Positions 17,001-25,903 of a DNA stretch of 64,000 bases are shown here, one piece after another; position 1 is the stretch's first letter; every line of letters begins with the position of its first letter. The notes beneath the pieces were generated by a model. That model saw nothing but the letters and a program-made list of their open reading frames with translations. It had not been told where the DNA came from and did no database searches. This DNA comes from UBA5069 sp964560495. Lineage in GTDB: Bacteria > Chloroflexota > Anaerolineae > Caldilineales > Caldilineaceae. The translations under genes and the position numbers were made by a program. Location of the stretch: NCBI GenBank assembly GCA_964560495.1, contig CAZLMM010000026.1:1-64000 (forward strand). Reading direction: 5' to 3'.

Positions 17001-20000
17001 AGCTTCGAGTTTCGCACCGATAAGCTGGTCGATGCGAAAAACGCCGACGGCAAGGACGGCGTCATCTTTGCGCCGTCGCTGTGGGGGCGGCTGAGCCGCA
17101 ACGCCGAAGAAAAGCAGGCGTTCGCCCCCATGCAGGAAAATTATCAATTCAAGGCGCTGGATGATGGCTGGCAAAGCGCAACGTGCCGCTTTCTCATCCC
17201 CGAAGGCGTGCGTCTGTTGCGCTGCTTCGAGCTGACCGCCGTCGCCGGCGAGTGGAGCACGCTGGAAGTGCGCCGCCACACCATTCGATTGGTCTCCGAC
17301 ACGGTGACGCTCTCGACGCTGGAGGAGAGCGTTTGCCTGCCGACGCTGGCCGTGCCGCTTGCGCAGGATCCCGGGCAGCGCACCCAGCCGGCGGATCTCC
17401 TGATCGAACTGGCCGCCAAAGAGTACGAAGAAGCGCCGCTGGTCACCCGCCACAAGGAGCTGGAGCGCCTGCTGGCCGACATCCAGAACCGCAGCGAGAC
17501 CGAGCGCCGCCGCAACGACTACCAGAACCTTGTGCAGTCGCTGACCTGGGCGCGCGACGCGCGCCAGCGCGAGTACGACGCGGCGCTCGCCAACCCGCCC
17601 ACCGGCGCCGCCAAGACCGATCTGTGGGGCGAGGGCTATGGCAGCGACGCGATTCACATCGACTGGCACATTCACACCGCGCAGGTGATCGCGCCGCCAG
17701 GAAAACAGGTGATGGGCGTGCAGTTCTACAAGCTGAGCGCCCGCCTGGCGGTCAAAATCCTCTGCGCCTACGCCGATCACACCGGCGAGGAATGGATCGT
17801 CAACGAGGATTTGAATGGCAACGCAGCAGATCACCAGGACTGGATCGACATTGCGCCCGTCCAGTGCCCCAAGGGCAAGGTGATCACCGGCGTGCAGTTC
17901 TACAAGAAGGGCAACCGCAGCGCCATCCAGATTCGCTGCAGCTACCCCTGGGGCGGCGGCGATGAGTGGGTGGCGAACGACAAAGAGGAGGGTTTCTTCC
18001 GCTCGCGCCGCAGCGAACAGAATGACTTCATCGACATGCACCCGGTGTTGCTCGACGAGGATGCAGTGGCGAGCGGGTTGCAGATTCGCCAATATGGCAA
18101 CCGCATCGCGCCGTTGCTGCCCTACTACAGCACCGCGGAGAGCGAGCGCGCGCGCAACGCGCTCAACCGCGCCAATGACGAACTCTCCGCCGCCCAGGCC
18201 GAACTGGAACGGCTGAACCAGGCGCTCAACGCCAATGACAGCCAGCGCGCGGCCTGGGAACAGGAGCTGAGAGAGGTGGCCGAGAAACTCGCTGCCATCC
18301 GCACGCGGATCGCCAGCCTGACGACCGCCTATCTGACGACAGTGGCCAAGGCCAACAGCACCGCCCAGACCATGTCCGATCTGCCTGACCAGGAAGACCC
18401 GCGCGGGCTGACGGTGCAGGGCGCGCTGCTGCCCTTTGCTCTGCCCGCCGGTCGCTTGCATCTCATGGAAAGCTGCGCCGGTCGCGTCACGCTCAGCTAT
18501 CTGGATGGCGACGGCAACTTGCGTCAGACCCACTACGACGCGGCCTACGACGCCGACGGCAAGGGCGAGGAGTGGTTGCCCGAAGGCTATCGCGCGGCGC
18601 TGGCGCTGGATGGCCGGGGTTTGGCCTTGCCGCTGCCCGCCGGCCTCTTCGACGGTCTGAACAACCAGATCACCATCGAGTTTTGGGCCAAGGGCGGCAG
18701 CGACCTGCCCAGGGCGAACGCACTCCTGGGGGCGTTCGACGGCGAAGGCAAGCGCCGCCTGTGCATCCAATTGCCCAACGAGAACGGTGACGTGGTGTGG
18801 GAGGCCGGGCAGCAGCCGGCCAACGGCGCAATCGACAGCCTGGTCAAAGCTGCCGACGCCGGTCTCTACCGCGGGCGCTGGAACCATTGGGCATTTGTCA
18901 AGGATGGCAACGCCGGCGAGATGCGCATCTATCTGAATGGCAAGTTGTGGGTGAAGAGCAACGCCCGCGCCAAAGATGGCGGCGGGCCGCGCACCCAATC
19001 GTTGAGCGGCGTCAGCCAGGCGGCGCTGGGCGGCTTCTCACGCCAGACTCCCAACTGGCATGGGCAACTGTGCGAGTTGCGCATTTGGAGCGCAGCGCTG
19101 GGCGAGCGCGAGATCGAGGCCAACAGCGTGCTCACGCTCAGCGGCGGCGAGCCGGGGCTGCTCGCCTACTACCCGCTCAGCGAGGCGCAAGGCGACCAGG
19201 GCCGCGACCAGACCGGGCGCGGCCGCCACATCGCTGCCGGCGGCGCGGCGTGGGCTGCCTGCACCGCGCCGATTGGCCGCCCGGCGATCGCGCTGCCCAT
19301 CACCCTGCTGGGCCAGCCCATGACCTTCGACGGCGATTATGATTTCGTGCAGTTGCCAACGCTGAATGTCGATCTGCGCGACGGGTTGACGATTGAGGCG
19401 CGCGTCACCTATCAGGGTTTCAGAAATTGGTCGCGCATCCTCGACATCGGCAACGGCCCCGGCAAGCAGAGCATCCTGCTGGCCAACCAGGGCGAGAGCC
19501 AGAAGCTGATTCTGCAAGTCTTCGATGAGCAGGGGGCAGTGTCCGAGTTGCTGGCGGCGACCGACCTGCCTTATGCGCAATCAACGCACATTGCAGCCAC
19601 CATCGCGGTGGACGGCATGGCGCACCTCTACATCAACGGCGTCGAAGTCGCCAGCGGCAAGGTCAGGATTCCGCCTAGCGTGGCGCGCACCAGCAACTAC
19701 ATCGGCAAGAGCAATTGGGGCGACCGGCTCTTCTATGGTCAAATGGACTACGTGCGCCTCTACACCAGACCGCTGGACAACGCAGCGATCAAGCAGCTTG
19801 CGCAGATCGGCGCCGCAGAGCCAGCGGTGATCTGCGCCGAGTACAGCCGTGTGCGCGTGGATGCGCAGCGGCGCAAGTCGGTGATGATGCTGCGCAGCTT
19901 GGCGCTGCCGACGCTGGGCGGGTTGCGGTTGATCGACGAGCAGCGCATCGAAGAGCTGGAGATGACCTGGATCGGCAATGCGCAGATCAAGCCGACGCTG

Positions 20001-21773
20001 ATCGGTTACATCGAAGGCGCGCCGCCGCTGCCCAGCGAAAACTTGACCGAGGAGCAGGACTACAACGGCGCCACCGCAGTCGAGCTGATCCAGTCCAGCG
20101 AGGTGGAATACAGTTGGACGCGCGAAACGGACACCAGCCTGGGTGTGGAGGCCGAATTCCTGGTGGGCGTCAAGTCGGAGACCTCGGCGGGCATCGGGAT
20201 GATGACCTCGGTGGAGGAGATCAAGACCGGCGTGGGCGCCAAGGCCAGTTTCGCCTATCACTGGCAGAACGCCAGCACCGTCGGCGCCAGCCATAGCCTG
20301 ATGAGCAGCGACCGGCTGGAACTGCGCGGCACGCAGGAAGCAGAGGCGCACTTCCCGCACCTGGGGCAGCGCTTCATCCCCAAGAACATCGGCTATGCGC
20401 TGGTCACCAGCGGCCTGGCCGATGTCTTTGTCAGCAAGCTCAAGCGCAGCGGTCGCATGATCGGCTATCAGGTGCTGCCGGTGGAGGGCGTGCCGCTGGA
20501 TGTCAACACCATCACTTTCCTGATCAACCCGGCCTACACCATGGCCGGCAGTCTGGACGGTCTGACCGGCAGCCGCGCCACCAGCGACCGCTTCTTTGGT
20601 CATGTGCCAGAGATGCGCAGCCAATATGGTTCGCTCTACCCGGCCAGTTACTTCCGCCTGAAAGAGGCCTACGACCTGAAAAACCAGATCGACCAGCAGG
20701 ACAAGCTGCACGAGTCCTACTTCAATCAATTCAACGCCGGCTATGTCAACGAGGGCGACATCGACCGCCAGATGTACAGCAACCGCAAGGACGACAAGAC
20801 CGTGCAAGTCGGTGGCGGGGGCAGTGATGATCAAGACCGGGAGATCGAGGCAAGGAAGAAGGAACTGGCCGATCTGAAAAAAGCCACGCCGGTCGACCAG
20901 GCTGCGGTGGACGCCAAGCAGCGCGAGATCGACGACCTGGAGACCGCACGCAAGAACAAGGCGCAGGGTCAGCGCAAAGAGGCCGGCGAGGAGCGACAAA
21001 ACCAGATCAACGCCACGCACAGCGATCTCTCCGACCGCGCCAACGCGTCCGATGGCTTTGCGAGCTGGCAGCGCAAGCTGGAGACGCTGCAAATCCGCGC
21101 CGGCAAGCGCAACATCGTCAACACCTACGTCTGGGATGGCGACGGCGGCTTCCACGCCGAGGAGCAGCAGTTTGCCAGCACGGTGGAGCACTCGGTCGGC
21201 GGCTCGTTCGACATGAGCCTGGCCATCGGCGGGCAGATGAGCTATGCCATGACCAAAGTGCTGGTCGAGCTGAACGCCTACGCCGGATTCAACATGACGC
21301 AGACGATGAGCAAGACCGAGAGCAGCAGCAAGGGGTTGGAGCTGCACGTCGATCTAAGCGGCGTGGAGAGCCGCGGCATCACCGACTATCGCGACCACCC
21401 GATCCTGCCCGGCGAGAAGGTGGATCGCTACCGTTTCATGAGTTTCTTCCTGGAAAACAGCACCAATCACTGGCATGACTTTTTCAATTACGTGGTCGAT
21501 CCCGAGTGGCTTGCCAGCAATGACGAGGAGGCGCGCGCCTTGCGCCAGACCCAGAGTGCGTTGCCCAACAAGGTCTGGCGCGTGCTCCATCGCGTGACCT
21601 ACGTCGAGCGGCCAGCGTTGATGGGCTTTGGCCGCAGCGTGGTGAAAAAGGATGAGGCCGCGGACGACATCCGCGCGCTGCGCGACCAGCTCACCGACCT
21701 GCAAGGCAAGGTGACGACGTTGCAAAAGGAGATCAACGAGAAGCTGGATCAGTTGCTGATGCGCAAGGCGTGA
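14034..21773 (+). CDS. Giant multi-lectin protein with pore-former-like segments, function unknown
   Basis: 2579 residues, no signal peptide and no membrane anchor. Order: beta-rich N-terminal region (1-540); LamG/concanavalin-like domain 1 (about 544-930), interrupted by a short coiled coil and a ricin-B-like trefoil (about 700-832) with three Q-x-W motifs (EQLWRLE, SQKWALE, WQQWRLE); coiled coil (about 1125-1185); paired GVQFYK modules (about 1205-1345); coiled coil (about 1366-1436); LamG 2 (about 1523-1720); LamG 3 (about 1763-1926); a Ser/Gly/Thr-rich beta stretch (about 2016-2086, ETSAGIGMMTSVEEIKTGVG); charged coiled coil (about 2264-2339); a second amphipathic stretch (about 2393-2439, LAIGGQMSYAMTKVLVELNA); C-terminal coiled coil. 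Similar LamG giants occur in cyanobacteria and Chloroflexota. An eight-codon ORF (ATG 14011) ends at the ATGA of this start. Confidence 0.85.
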   Translation: MILEKPNLKHISTVTHEGKVLIMATVIENSGVQLYYTIKQDGFEDSALQNPNGSGWETFKPLSLPNDPIGDPSVAAREAAELTDKQGGYLLRSIHNSADLSAPAPAQLVSHDGHLCVFRQSTRGTLLADRFVLDGMTNTLTPKLEVRYKRSRQRYAPFKAMKINSGGQMESLDSLDFRDMQNRPFIEPTTELCPQLLNTLHDGWFGVIVTPTNEQETHRWHIFAHNRSSGKIDLVTLAGGRDRLFDVQDAWFRIIDPITDQAQYDSIPGLTHRALELLDSAGKPLTISNGLAATTYDVQREQQTQNGPQLVRESSKVLLAVPTSAGAATLSFAIAADGRLAQIAGDGDDRLLRSQEREILLPLDLLDNIRPLGDSSAAPAGVIVGMSRSDDDDSPDRVRVAVAKDDKAAVGKLKSGDTVKLSNTTSYNGLYRVSKADDGSFVIDAAFKFGEIGEWEKVEEEESGLIFDGMMTGYEKTRDGKLKVCAVNHGLAAGDLVQIVGDGDYAGEYPVLKHDEDSFTIQRLWATGEAVNIKLESRQRRGLALDGKRDWIAAPCSQVINLSAGFTVEAWVKLNNDADQTILATQPDLAPGGMASAAAAATLSVQDGKFTVAITRPLLGRTSALRLASPTSAPLREWVHVACSFDGKELHLLENGEVKASITLEELNRKAKVGQEALVKQLQQDVADLRAAFAAAPNHPANYWVRLASRVDDKAVTAGLETALSRDVIEHRAEQLWRLERQEDGAYAVRNKATNRVLEFMGGDQPVQQTEWRNADSQKWALEANANGFYTFRARIDGKVLDGFRGGFVAGNAWHPDTTNAAWQQWRLEPVGPTLAVEIQAAIDALEGKGKQGKPSFSLGVSTLSLGATQQLKAGKLQLVDLLQGQMADVRLWTSGRSDKAIADAMHLQLTGRKAGLAGYWRLGGFAVEEDGSQRVFDFSVNANHGLAQGAPYAGGVTLGRTLRDGKTAAVKFSNDDLFAVREGAIYVESFEFRTDKLVDAKNADGKDGVIFAPSLWGRLSRNAEEKQAFAPMQENYQFKALDDGWQSATCRFLIPEGVRLLRCFELTAVAGEWSTLEVRRHTIRLVSDTVTLSTLEESVCLPTLAVPLAQDPGQRTQPADLLIELAAKEYEEAPLVTRHKELERLLADIQNRSETERRRNDYQNLVQSLTWARDARQREYDAALANPPTGAAKTDLWGEGYGSDAIHIDWHIHTAQVIAPPGKQVMGVQFYKLSARLAVKILCAYADHTGEEWIVNEDLNGNAADHQDWIDIAPVQCPKGKVITGVQFYKKGNRSAIQIRCSYPWGGGDEWVANDKEEGFFRSRRSEQNDFIDMHPVLLDEDAVASGLQIRQYGNRIAPLLPYYSTAESERARNALNRANDELSAAQAELERLNQALNANDSQRAAWEQELREVAEKLAAIRTRIASLTTAYLTTVAKANSTAQTMSDLPDQEDPRGLTVQGALLPFALPAGRLHLMESCAGRVTLSYLDGDGNLRQTHYDAAYDADGKGEEWLPEGYRAALALDGRGLALPLPAGLFDGLNNQITIEFWAKGGSDLPRANALLGAFDGEGKRRLCIQLPNENGDVVWEAGQQPANGAIDSLVKAADAGLYRGRWNHWAFVKDGNAGEMRIYLNGKLWVKSNARAKDGGGPRTQSLSGVSQAALGGFSRQTPNWHGQLCELRIWSAALGEREIEANSVLTLSGGEPGLLAYYPLSEAQGDQGRDQTGRGRHIAAGGAAWAACTAPIGRPAIALPITLLGQPMTFDGDYDFVQLPTLNVDLRDGLTIEARVTYQGFRNWSRILDIGNGPGKQSILLANQGESQKLILQVFDEQGAVSELLAATDLPYAQSTHIAATIAVDGMAHLYINGVEVASGKVRIPPSVARTSNYIGKSNWGDRLFYGQMDYVRLYTRPLDNAAIKQLAQIGAAEPAVICAEYSRVRVDAQRRKSVMMLRSLALPTLGGLRLIDEQRIEELEMTWIGNAQIKPTLIGYIEGAPPLPSENLTEEQDYNGATAVELIQSSEVEYSWTRETDTSLGVEAEFLVGVKSETSAGIGMMTSVEEIKTGVGAKASFAYHWQNASTVGASHSLMSSDRLELRGTQEAEAHFPHLGQRFIPKNIGYALVTSGLADVFVSKLKRSGRMIGYQVLPVEGVPLDVNTITFLINPAYTMAGSLDGLTGSRATSDRFFGHVPEMRSQYGSLYPASYFRLKEAYDLKNQIDQQDKLHESYFNQFNAGYVNEGDIDRQMYSNRKDDKTVQVGGGGSDDQDREIEARKKELADLKKATPVDQAAVDAKQREIDDLETARKNKAQGQRKEAGEERQNQINATHSDLSDRANASDGFASWQRKLETLQIRAGKRNIVNTYVWDGDGGFHAEEQQFASTVEHSVGGSFDMSLAIGGQMSYAMTKVLVELNAYAGFNMTQTMSKTESSSKGLELHVDLSGVESRGITDYRDHPILPGEKVDRYRFMSFFLENSTNHWHDFFNYVVDPEWLASNDEEARALRQTQSALPNKVWRVLHRVTYVERPALMGFGRSVVKKDEAADDIRALRDQLTDLQGKVTTLQKEINEKLDQLLMRKA

Positions 21774-21793
21774 TGTGCAGGTAGAGGTACTAT

Positions 21794-21864
21794 TCTTCGC
21801 TCTGTTTGAAACCGATAGTTCTTCAACGGTGAGAACTATCGGTTTCAAAGCAACCGCAATTTAC
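21794..21864. repeat. Palindromic repeat family P1, copy 1
   Basis: An 18-bp perfect stem (21805-21822 with 21832-21849, TTTGAAACCGATAGTTCT) and 9-nt loop, flanked by TTCGCTCTG on the left and GCAACCGCAATTTA on the right. It lies between two convergent genes. Copies 2 and 3 are at 38262 and 59742. Confidence 0.8.
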
Positions 21865-21908
21865 CTACTCATTTTGCCGAAGCCCCTGGTTTCCCAGCAA
21901 GTTCTTTG

Positions 21909-23321
21909 CTATTTCCCTAATTCCCCAAAGCGCGCCAGAATCGCCAGGGCCGGGTCCACCGGCACGACTGCGCGCTGCACATTGGCCGGAATCGAGATGG
22001 TGGGCGTGGGACGGATGCCCTTGCCGGCAAACTGGGGCAGCCATTGCTGCTCTGCCTTTAGCATCTCGCTCGCCATGTCGCGGATTTCCTTGAGGGTGAG
22101 CGCGGCCGCGGAGAGCGGGTCGAGGGCGCAGGCATGGACGATGTGCTCTGGATCGCCGCTGAGTGCGGCTTCGACGGCCAGCCGTTGCACGTTGATGTTA
22201 GTCAGGTTCAGCGCCGCGCATTGGGGCGGCAGATCGCCCACCACCGTCTTGTGCAGCCCGGTGCGATCCACATAGACCGGGCCTTCGGCGCAACAGTCGG
22301 CGGGGAGATTGGTGATCATCCCGCCGTTGATCAAGTTGCCATTCAGTTTGAACATGCGCCCGGTCTCCAACGCCTCGATCACATAAGAGCCATACTCGAT
22401 GCTGCGCGCCGGCAGGCTCACCGACTCTTCGGCCAAGATTTCCTCGTCGCTGTACTTGCCGGCGACATACTGGCTAAATTTATAGTACGCGCCGCTGGCG
22501 CCGCCGAAGCCGGGTTCATCACAATAGAGGTCCAGCGCCTTCTGATTCTTGCGAAACCACGGCACATATTCCGCCAGATGGCCGGTGGACTCGGTCATCA
22601 GGTAGCCAAAATGGCGGAAGACTTCGCCGCGCACCTTTTCATTGATGTAGAATTCGGGTTGCTCGAAACGCTCACGCAGCAGTGGATAGAGGTCCTGTCC
22701 GTTGTGCTCCAGCTTGATGAACCACCCCATGTGATTGATGCCGGCGCAAGTGAAGTCGATCTCGTTCTTGGGCAGACCCACATAGCCAGAGATCAAGTCC
22801 ATCGTTGTCTGAACGCCATGACACAGACCGACAAAGGGCACACGCGTCTTGCCCAACGCCCAACAGAGCATGGCCATGGGGTTGACGTAGTTGAGCAGAT
22901 ACGCGCCTGGGCAAAGTTCCTCCATGTCGCGCGCCAGCTCCATCATCACCGGGATGCTGCGCAGCGCGCGGAAGACGCCGCCCGGCCCAAGTGTGTCGCC
23001 GATGCACTGATCGACGCCGTGCTTGAGCGGGATCGTATAGTCGTACTCGAACCCCTCTAAACCGCCCACCTGGAAGGTGGCGATGACATAGTCGGCGTCC
23101 CTGACGGCCTCACGGCGATCTGTGGTAATCCAGACCTTGGCCGGCAGGTCGTTGGCCTTGATCACCTGGTTGACAAACGCCTCGACATACGGCGTGCGCC
23201 GCGTGCTGGGCGCCATCAACGCAAATTCCGTGTCCTGCAATCCTGGCGTCGCCAGAATATCCAGAATGAGCGTCTTGCAAAAAACGATGCTACCTGCGCC
23301 GATAATCGCTACTTTTGCCAT
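21909..23321 (-). CDS. GH4 family glycosidase (alpha-galactosidase/alpha-glucosidase type)
   Basis: 470 residues with a strong ribosome site (GGAGGAG before ATG 23321). The N-terminal Rossmann fold (VAIIGAGSIVF) binds NAD; GH4 enzymes use it in an oxidation-elimination mechanism. The metal-binding Cys and His are in LCHGVQ and AGINHMGWF, and the substrate region is IGDTLGPGGVFRALR. These features match the MelA/AglA branch. Cytoplasmic hydrolysis of an imported alpha- (or beta-) glycoside. It is the last gene of the long minus-strand operon, 108 bases behind an MFS gene that may supply the glycoside. Exact sugar not predictable. Confidence 0.88.
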   Translation of the reverse strand: MAKVAIIGAGSIVFCKTLILDILATPGLQDTEFALMAPSTRRTPYVEAFVNQVIKANDLPAKVWITTDRREAVRDADYVIATFQVGGLEGFEYDYTIPLKHGVDQCIGDTLGPGGVFRALRSIPVMMELARDMEELCPGAYLLNYVNPMAMLCWALGKTRVPFVGLCHGVQTTMDLISGYVGLPKNEIDFTCAGINHMGWFIKLEHNGQDLYPLLRERFEQPEFYINEKVRGEVFRHFGYLMTESTGHLAEYVPWFRKNQKALDLYCDEPGFGGASGAYYKFSQYVAGKYSDEEILAEESVSLPARSIEYGSYVIEALETGRMFKLNGNLINGGMITNLPADCCAEGPVYVDRTGLHKTVVGDLPPQCAALNLTNINVQRLAVEAALSGDPEHIVHACALDPLSAAALTLKEIRDMASEMLKAEQQWLPQFAGKGIRPTPTISIPANVQRAVVPVDPALAILARFGELGK

Positions 23322-23357
23322 TTTCTCCTCCGCTTTCTTGTGAATTGAGTGTTTGGA

Positions 23358-23379
23358 AACGTGATGGTTCCATCACGTT
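23358..23379. promoter_or_regulatory. Perfect 10-bp palindrome upstream of the GH4 gene
   Basis: AACGTGATGG-TT-CCATCACGTT lies 36 nt upstream of the GH4 start, in the MFS-GH4 gap. It could be a repressor operator for an internal promoter or an mRNA-processing hairpin. No regulator gene is adjacent. Confidence 0.45.
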
Positions 23380-23429
23380 GTTTGCGTCGCGAGTGATCAG
23401 TAAGCTGTTGGCAGGTCTGCATTTTCCAT

Positions 23430-24650
23430 TCACCTGCGCCCGCCCATCATCCGCTGTAGAACCAGCAGCGCGACCAGCATGACCAGGCAAAAGACGATGG
23501 TGAGCGCAAAGCCCCACTGAAGACCCACCGCATCGGCTGTGACGCCGATGGCCCAGGGGCCTAGCGCCCCGCCCAGACCGCCAAAGGCAAAGAGCACGCC
23601 CAGGATCGCGCTCATGTTCTCCCCATAGAGCGCAGAGACCGATGCCGTGGTGGTGGGGAAGATGATGGAAAAGAAGAGACCGGTCAACGGGATGAAGACC
23701 GCCATTTCGGGCGAAGCAAAGACGCCGATGCTTAGGCAGACAAGACCACCGACCGCCGCGGTCAACAAGGCGCGTAGATAGCCGACGCGCTCCACGATGA
23801 AACTGCCGGCCAATCTGCCGATCATGATGGCGGCAAAAAAGAGCGACAGGTAGAGGGATGCGTCCGTCAGGCTGAATCCCTTTACCTGTTGCAGATACTC
23901 CACAATCCACGCGGCGATACCCAGTTCGGCGGCCACATAGACGCCCACCAGCAGATAATACCAACTCATGCGCCGACTGAAGCCAGCAGCCAGGAATGAA
24001 CCCAATGCCACGCCTTGGCTGGCCGGAACGCTCCGTTGCGGATAGCGCACCACCACAAAGAAGATCAGCAGACCCACCGCCAGGAGAATGCTGAACTGGT
24101 AGACCTGTCGCCACGAAAAGCCGCCGGTCAACAGTTGGGCGGCAAAGAGCGGCGCCAGGAAGGAGCCGACGCCGTGAAAAACGGCCAGCAGGTTGAGAAA
24201 GCGGCCCCGCGCACGGCTGTGCAATTCCACGATCAGTGAGTTGCCGCCCACCTCGATGGAGCCAAGACCCAGGCCGACGATGAAGAGCGCCGCCGCCAGA
24301 AGCCAGAACGAGCTGACCAGGCTGAACATGGTCAGCCCGATGGTGAGCAGCAGCCCGGCCAGGGCCAGCACCCGTTTGTTGCCGACCGAGTCAGCCAACA
24401 CGCCCGTCACGAGCGTGGCAACCATAAAGCCGATGTAGGCGGCAAAAAGGATTGCGCCTCCCTGGCTGTAGCTCAGCTGCACATCCCGCAACAGCGGCGG
24501 CAACGTGGGGCCTTTCAGGTTGTCGATAAAGCCAAAGATGAAAAAGGCATAGAAGCCGCCGGCCGTGAGCAGCCAAAGCAGAGAGGGCGAGAAGATGCGC
24601 GGCGACCCAATCACAGAGTCAGCCGTGGGTTCCATCGATTGGGTCGTCAA
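23430..24650 (-). CDS. MFS transporter
   Basis: 406 residues with about 12 hydrophobic segments and the usual central break (PQRSVPASQGVAL). N-terminal half: FYAFFIFGFIDNLKGPTLPP, AAYIGFMVATLVTGVLAD followed by the MFS A-motif-like DSVGNKRV. It resembles sugar/oligosaccharide-type MFS carriers of the FucP/YfmO-like branch. Placed between the sugar aminotransferase (50 bases upstream) and the GH4 glycosidase, it probably imports the glycoside cleaved by GH4, or exports the cluster's product. Substrate is inference only. Confidence 0.85.
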   Translation of the reverse strand: MTTQSMEPTADSVIGSPRIFSPSLLWLLTAGGFYAFFIFGFIDNLKGPTLPPLLRDVQLSYSQGGAILFAAYIGFMVATLVTGVLADSVGNKRVLALAGLLLTIGLTMFSLVSSFWLLAAALFIVGLGLGSIEVGGNSLIVELHSRARGRFLNLLAVFHGVGSFLAPLFAAQLLTGGFSWRQVYQFSILLAVGLLIFFVVVRYPQRSVPASQGVALGSFLAAGFSRRMSWYYLLVGVYVAAELGIAAWIVEYLQQVKGFSLTDASLYLSLFFAAIMIGRLAGSFIVERVGYLRALLTAAVGGLVCLSIGVFASPEMAVFIPLTGLFFSIIFPTTTASVSALYGENMSAILGVLFAFGGLGGALGPWAIGVTADAVGLQWGFALTIVFCLVMLVALLVLQRMMGGRR

Positions 24651-24700
24651 GATGGTTTCTACACCGTGTCTTTCAAATGGTGAATGTCAATGGTTGATGG

Positions 24701-25903
24701 TCAATAGTTGGCAGCCTGACGCACCTCGGCGCCATGAACGATGACGAAACGAATCAGATCGCCCAGTTTCTCCACATCCGACGCGGAGAGAGCGGCGCCT
24801 GTTGGCAGGCACAGAATGCGGCGCGCCAGCCGTTCCGTGTGAGGCAAAGACGAGCCAGCTTCAGGATAGAGCGTTGCATAGGGGGCCATACGATGACAGC
24901 CAGGCCAGAAGTAGCGGCGAGCGTGAACATTCTCTGCCCAGAGTACGTCCATAAGCGTGTCGCGATCCACGCCTGCTTCCCCCTCGTCCACTTCCATCGC
25001 CAGATACTGATAATTGCTATGCCCGGTCGGGCCGTAGGTAATCAATGAAAGACCAGGGATCCCGGCCAGGGCGCGCTGGTGCTGTTCGTGGCGCTCCCGA
25101 TTGACATGCAACAGCTCATCGAGCTGGTCGAGCAGCGTCAGACCGACTGCAGCCGAGAATTCGTGCATCTTGGCATTGGTTCCGGCCGACGCGACGCGAT
25201 CGACGCCGCTGAAGCCAAAATTGCGCAGCCGACGCAGCTCATCGGCAAGTGCTTCATCGTCAAGCGCAATGGCCCCGCCCTCCATTGTGTGGAGAAACTT
25301 GGTGGCGTGAAAGCTGAAAACCTCCAACGAGCCAAAAGAACCAATCATCCTGCCCTGAGATGAACAGGCGAAGGCGTGGGCGGCGTCGAACATGAGGCGC
25401 AGCCCGTGGGACTGCGCACAGCGCGTCAATTCAGCGGTTGCGCAGGGACGCCCCCACACGTGCACGCCAACGATCCCGCTCGTAGTTGGCGTGATGGCCG
25501 CCTCGACGCACACTGGATCCAAGTTGTGGGTGTGAGGATCGATGTCGCAAAAAACGGGCTTGAGACCCGATCGATGCAAGGCGTGGATAGTCGCCACGAA
25601 AGTAAAAGACGGCGCGACCACCTCGCCGGTCAGCCCCAGGGACCACACAGCCAGTTCCAGCCCGATTGTGCCATTGCACACGGCGACGCAGTGACGAACG
25701 CCGAGAAAGTCCGCCAGACGCTTCTCCAGGGCCGCAACGAGCGGCCCATGATTGGTGAATCGCCCGCTGTCCAGGACCCTGTTCAGATAGCCAAAGAGCC
25801 GCTGGCGGTCTGGCTGAGAGGGCGCGCCAACGTGGAGAATGTGATCAAAGGTGGGGCGGCCGCCCATAATGGCGAGATCGCTTATCTGGCGTTTAGAAAT
25901 CAT
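24701..25903 (-). CDS. DegT/DnrJ/EryC1-type sugar aminotransferase
   Basis: 400 residues from ATG 25903 (GAGG ten bases upstream), overlapping the end of the acetyltransferase gene by 11 bases. PLP enzyme: the Schiff-base lysine is Lys202 in FSFHATKF, the PLP-nitrogen Asp is in LMFDAAHAF (Asp173), and phosphate-binding NGTIGLELAV is near residue 77. The family transfers an amino group to keto-sugar nucleotides (for example TDP-keto sugars). With the adjacent NeuD-like acetyltransferase it would give an N-acyl amino sugar. No sugar-nucleotide dehydratase is in the window, so the keto-sugar must come from elsewhere. Confidence 0.88.
   Translation of the reverse strand: MISKRQISDLAIMGGRPTFDHILHVGAPSQPDRQRLFGYLNRVLDSGRFTNHGPLVAALEKRLADFLGVRHCVAVCNGTIGLELAVWSLGLTGEVVAPSFTFVATIHALHRSGLKPVFCDIDPHTHNLDPVCVEAAITPTTSGIVGVHVWGRPCATAELTRCAQSHGLRLMFDAAHAFACSSQGRMIGSFGSLEVFSFHATKFLHTMEGGAIALDDEALADELRRLRNFGFSGVDRVASAGTNAKMHEFSAAVGLTLLDQLDELLHVNRERHEQHQRALAGIPGLSLITYGPTGHSNYQYLAMEVDEGEAGVDRDTLMDVLWAENVHARRYFWPGCHRMAPYATLYPEAGSSLPHTERLARRILCLPTGAALSASDVEKLGDLIRFVIVHGAEVRQAANY

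Noticed and set aside
15927..18998. 1023-codon open frame on the minus strand inside the LamG giant
   Set aside because: It is antisense to a coherent lectin-domain protein. Its translation is rich in Ala, Gly, Arg, His and Gln with no domain, and no ribosome site fits. High-GC codon bias produces such shadows.
19581..21347. 588-codon minus-strand frame in the same gene
   Set aside because: Same reason: low-complexity shadow opposite recognisable LamG and coiled-coil sequence.
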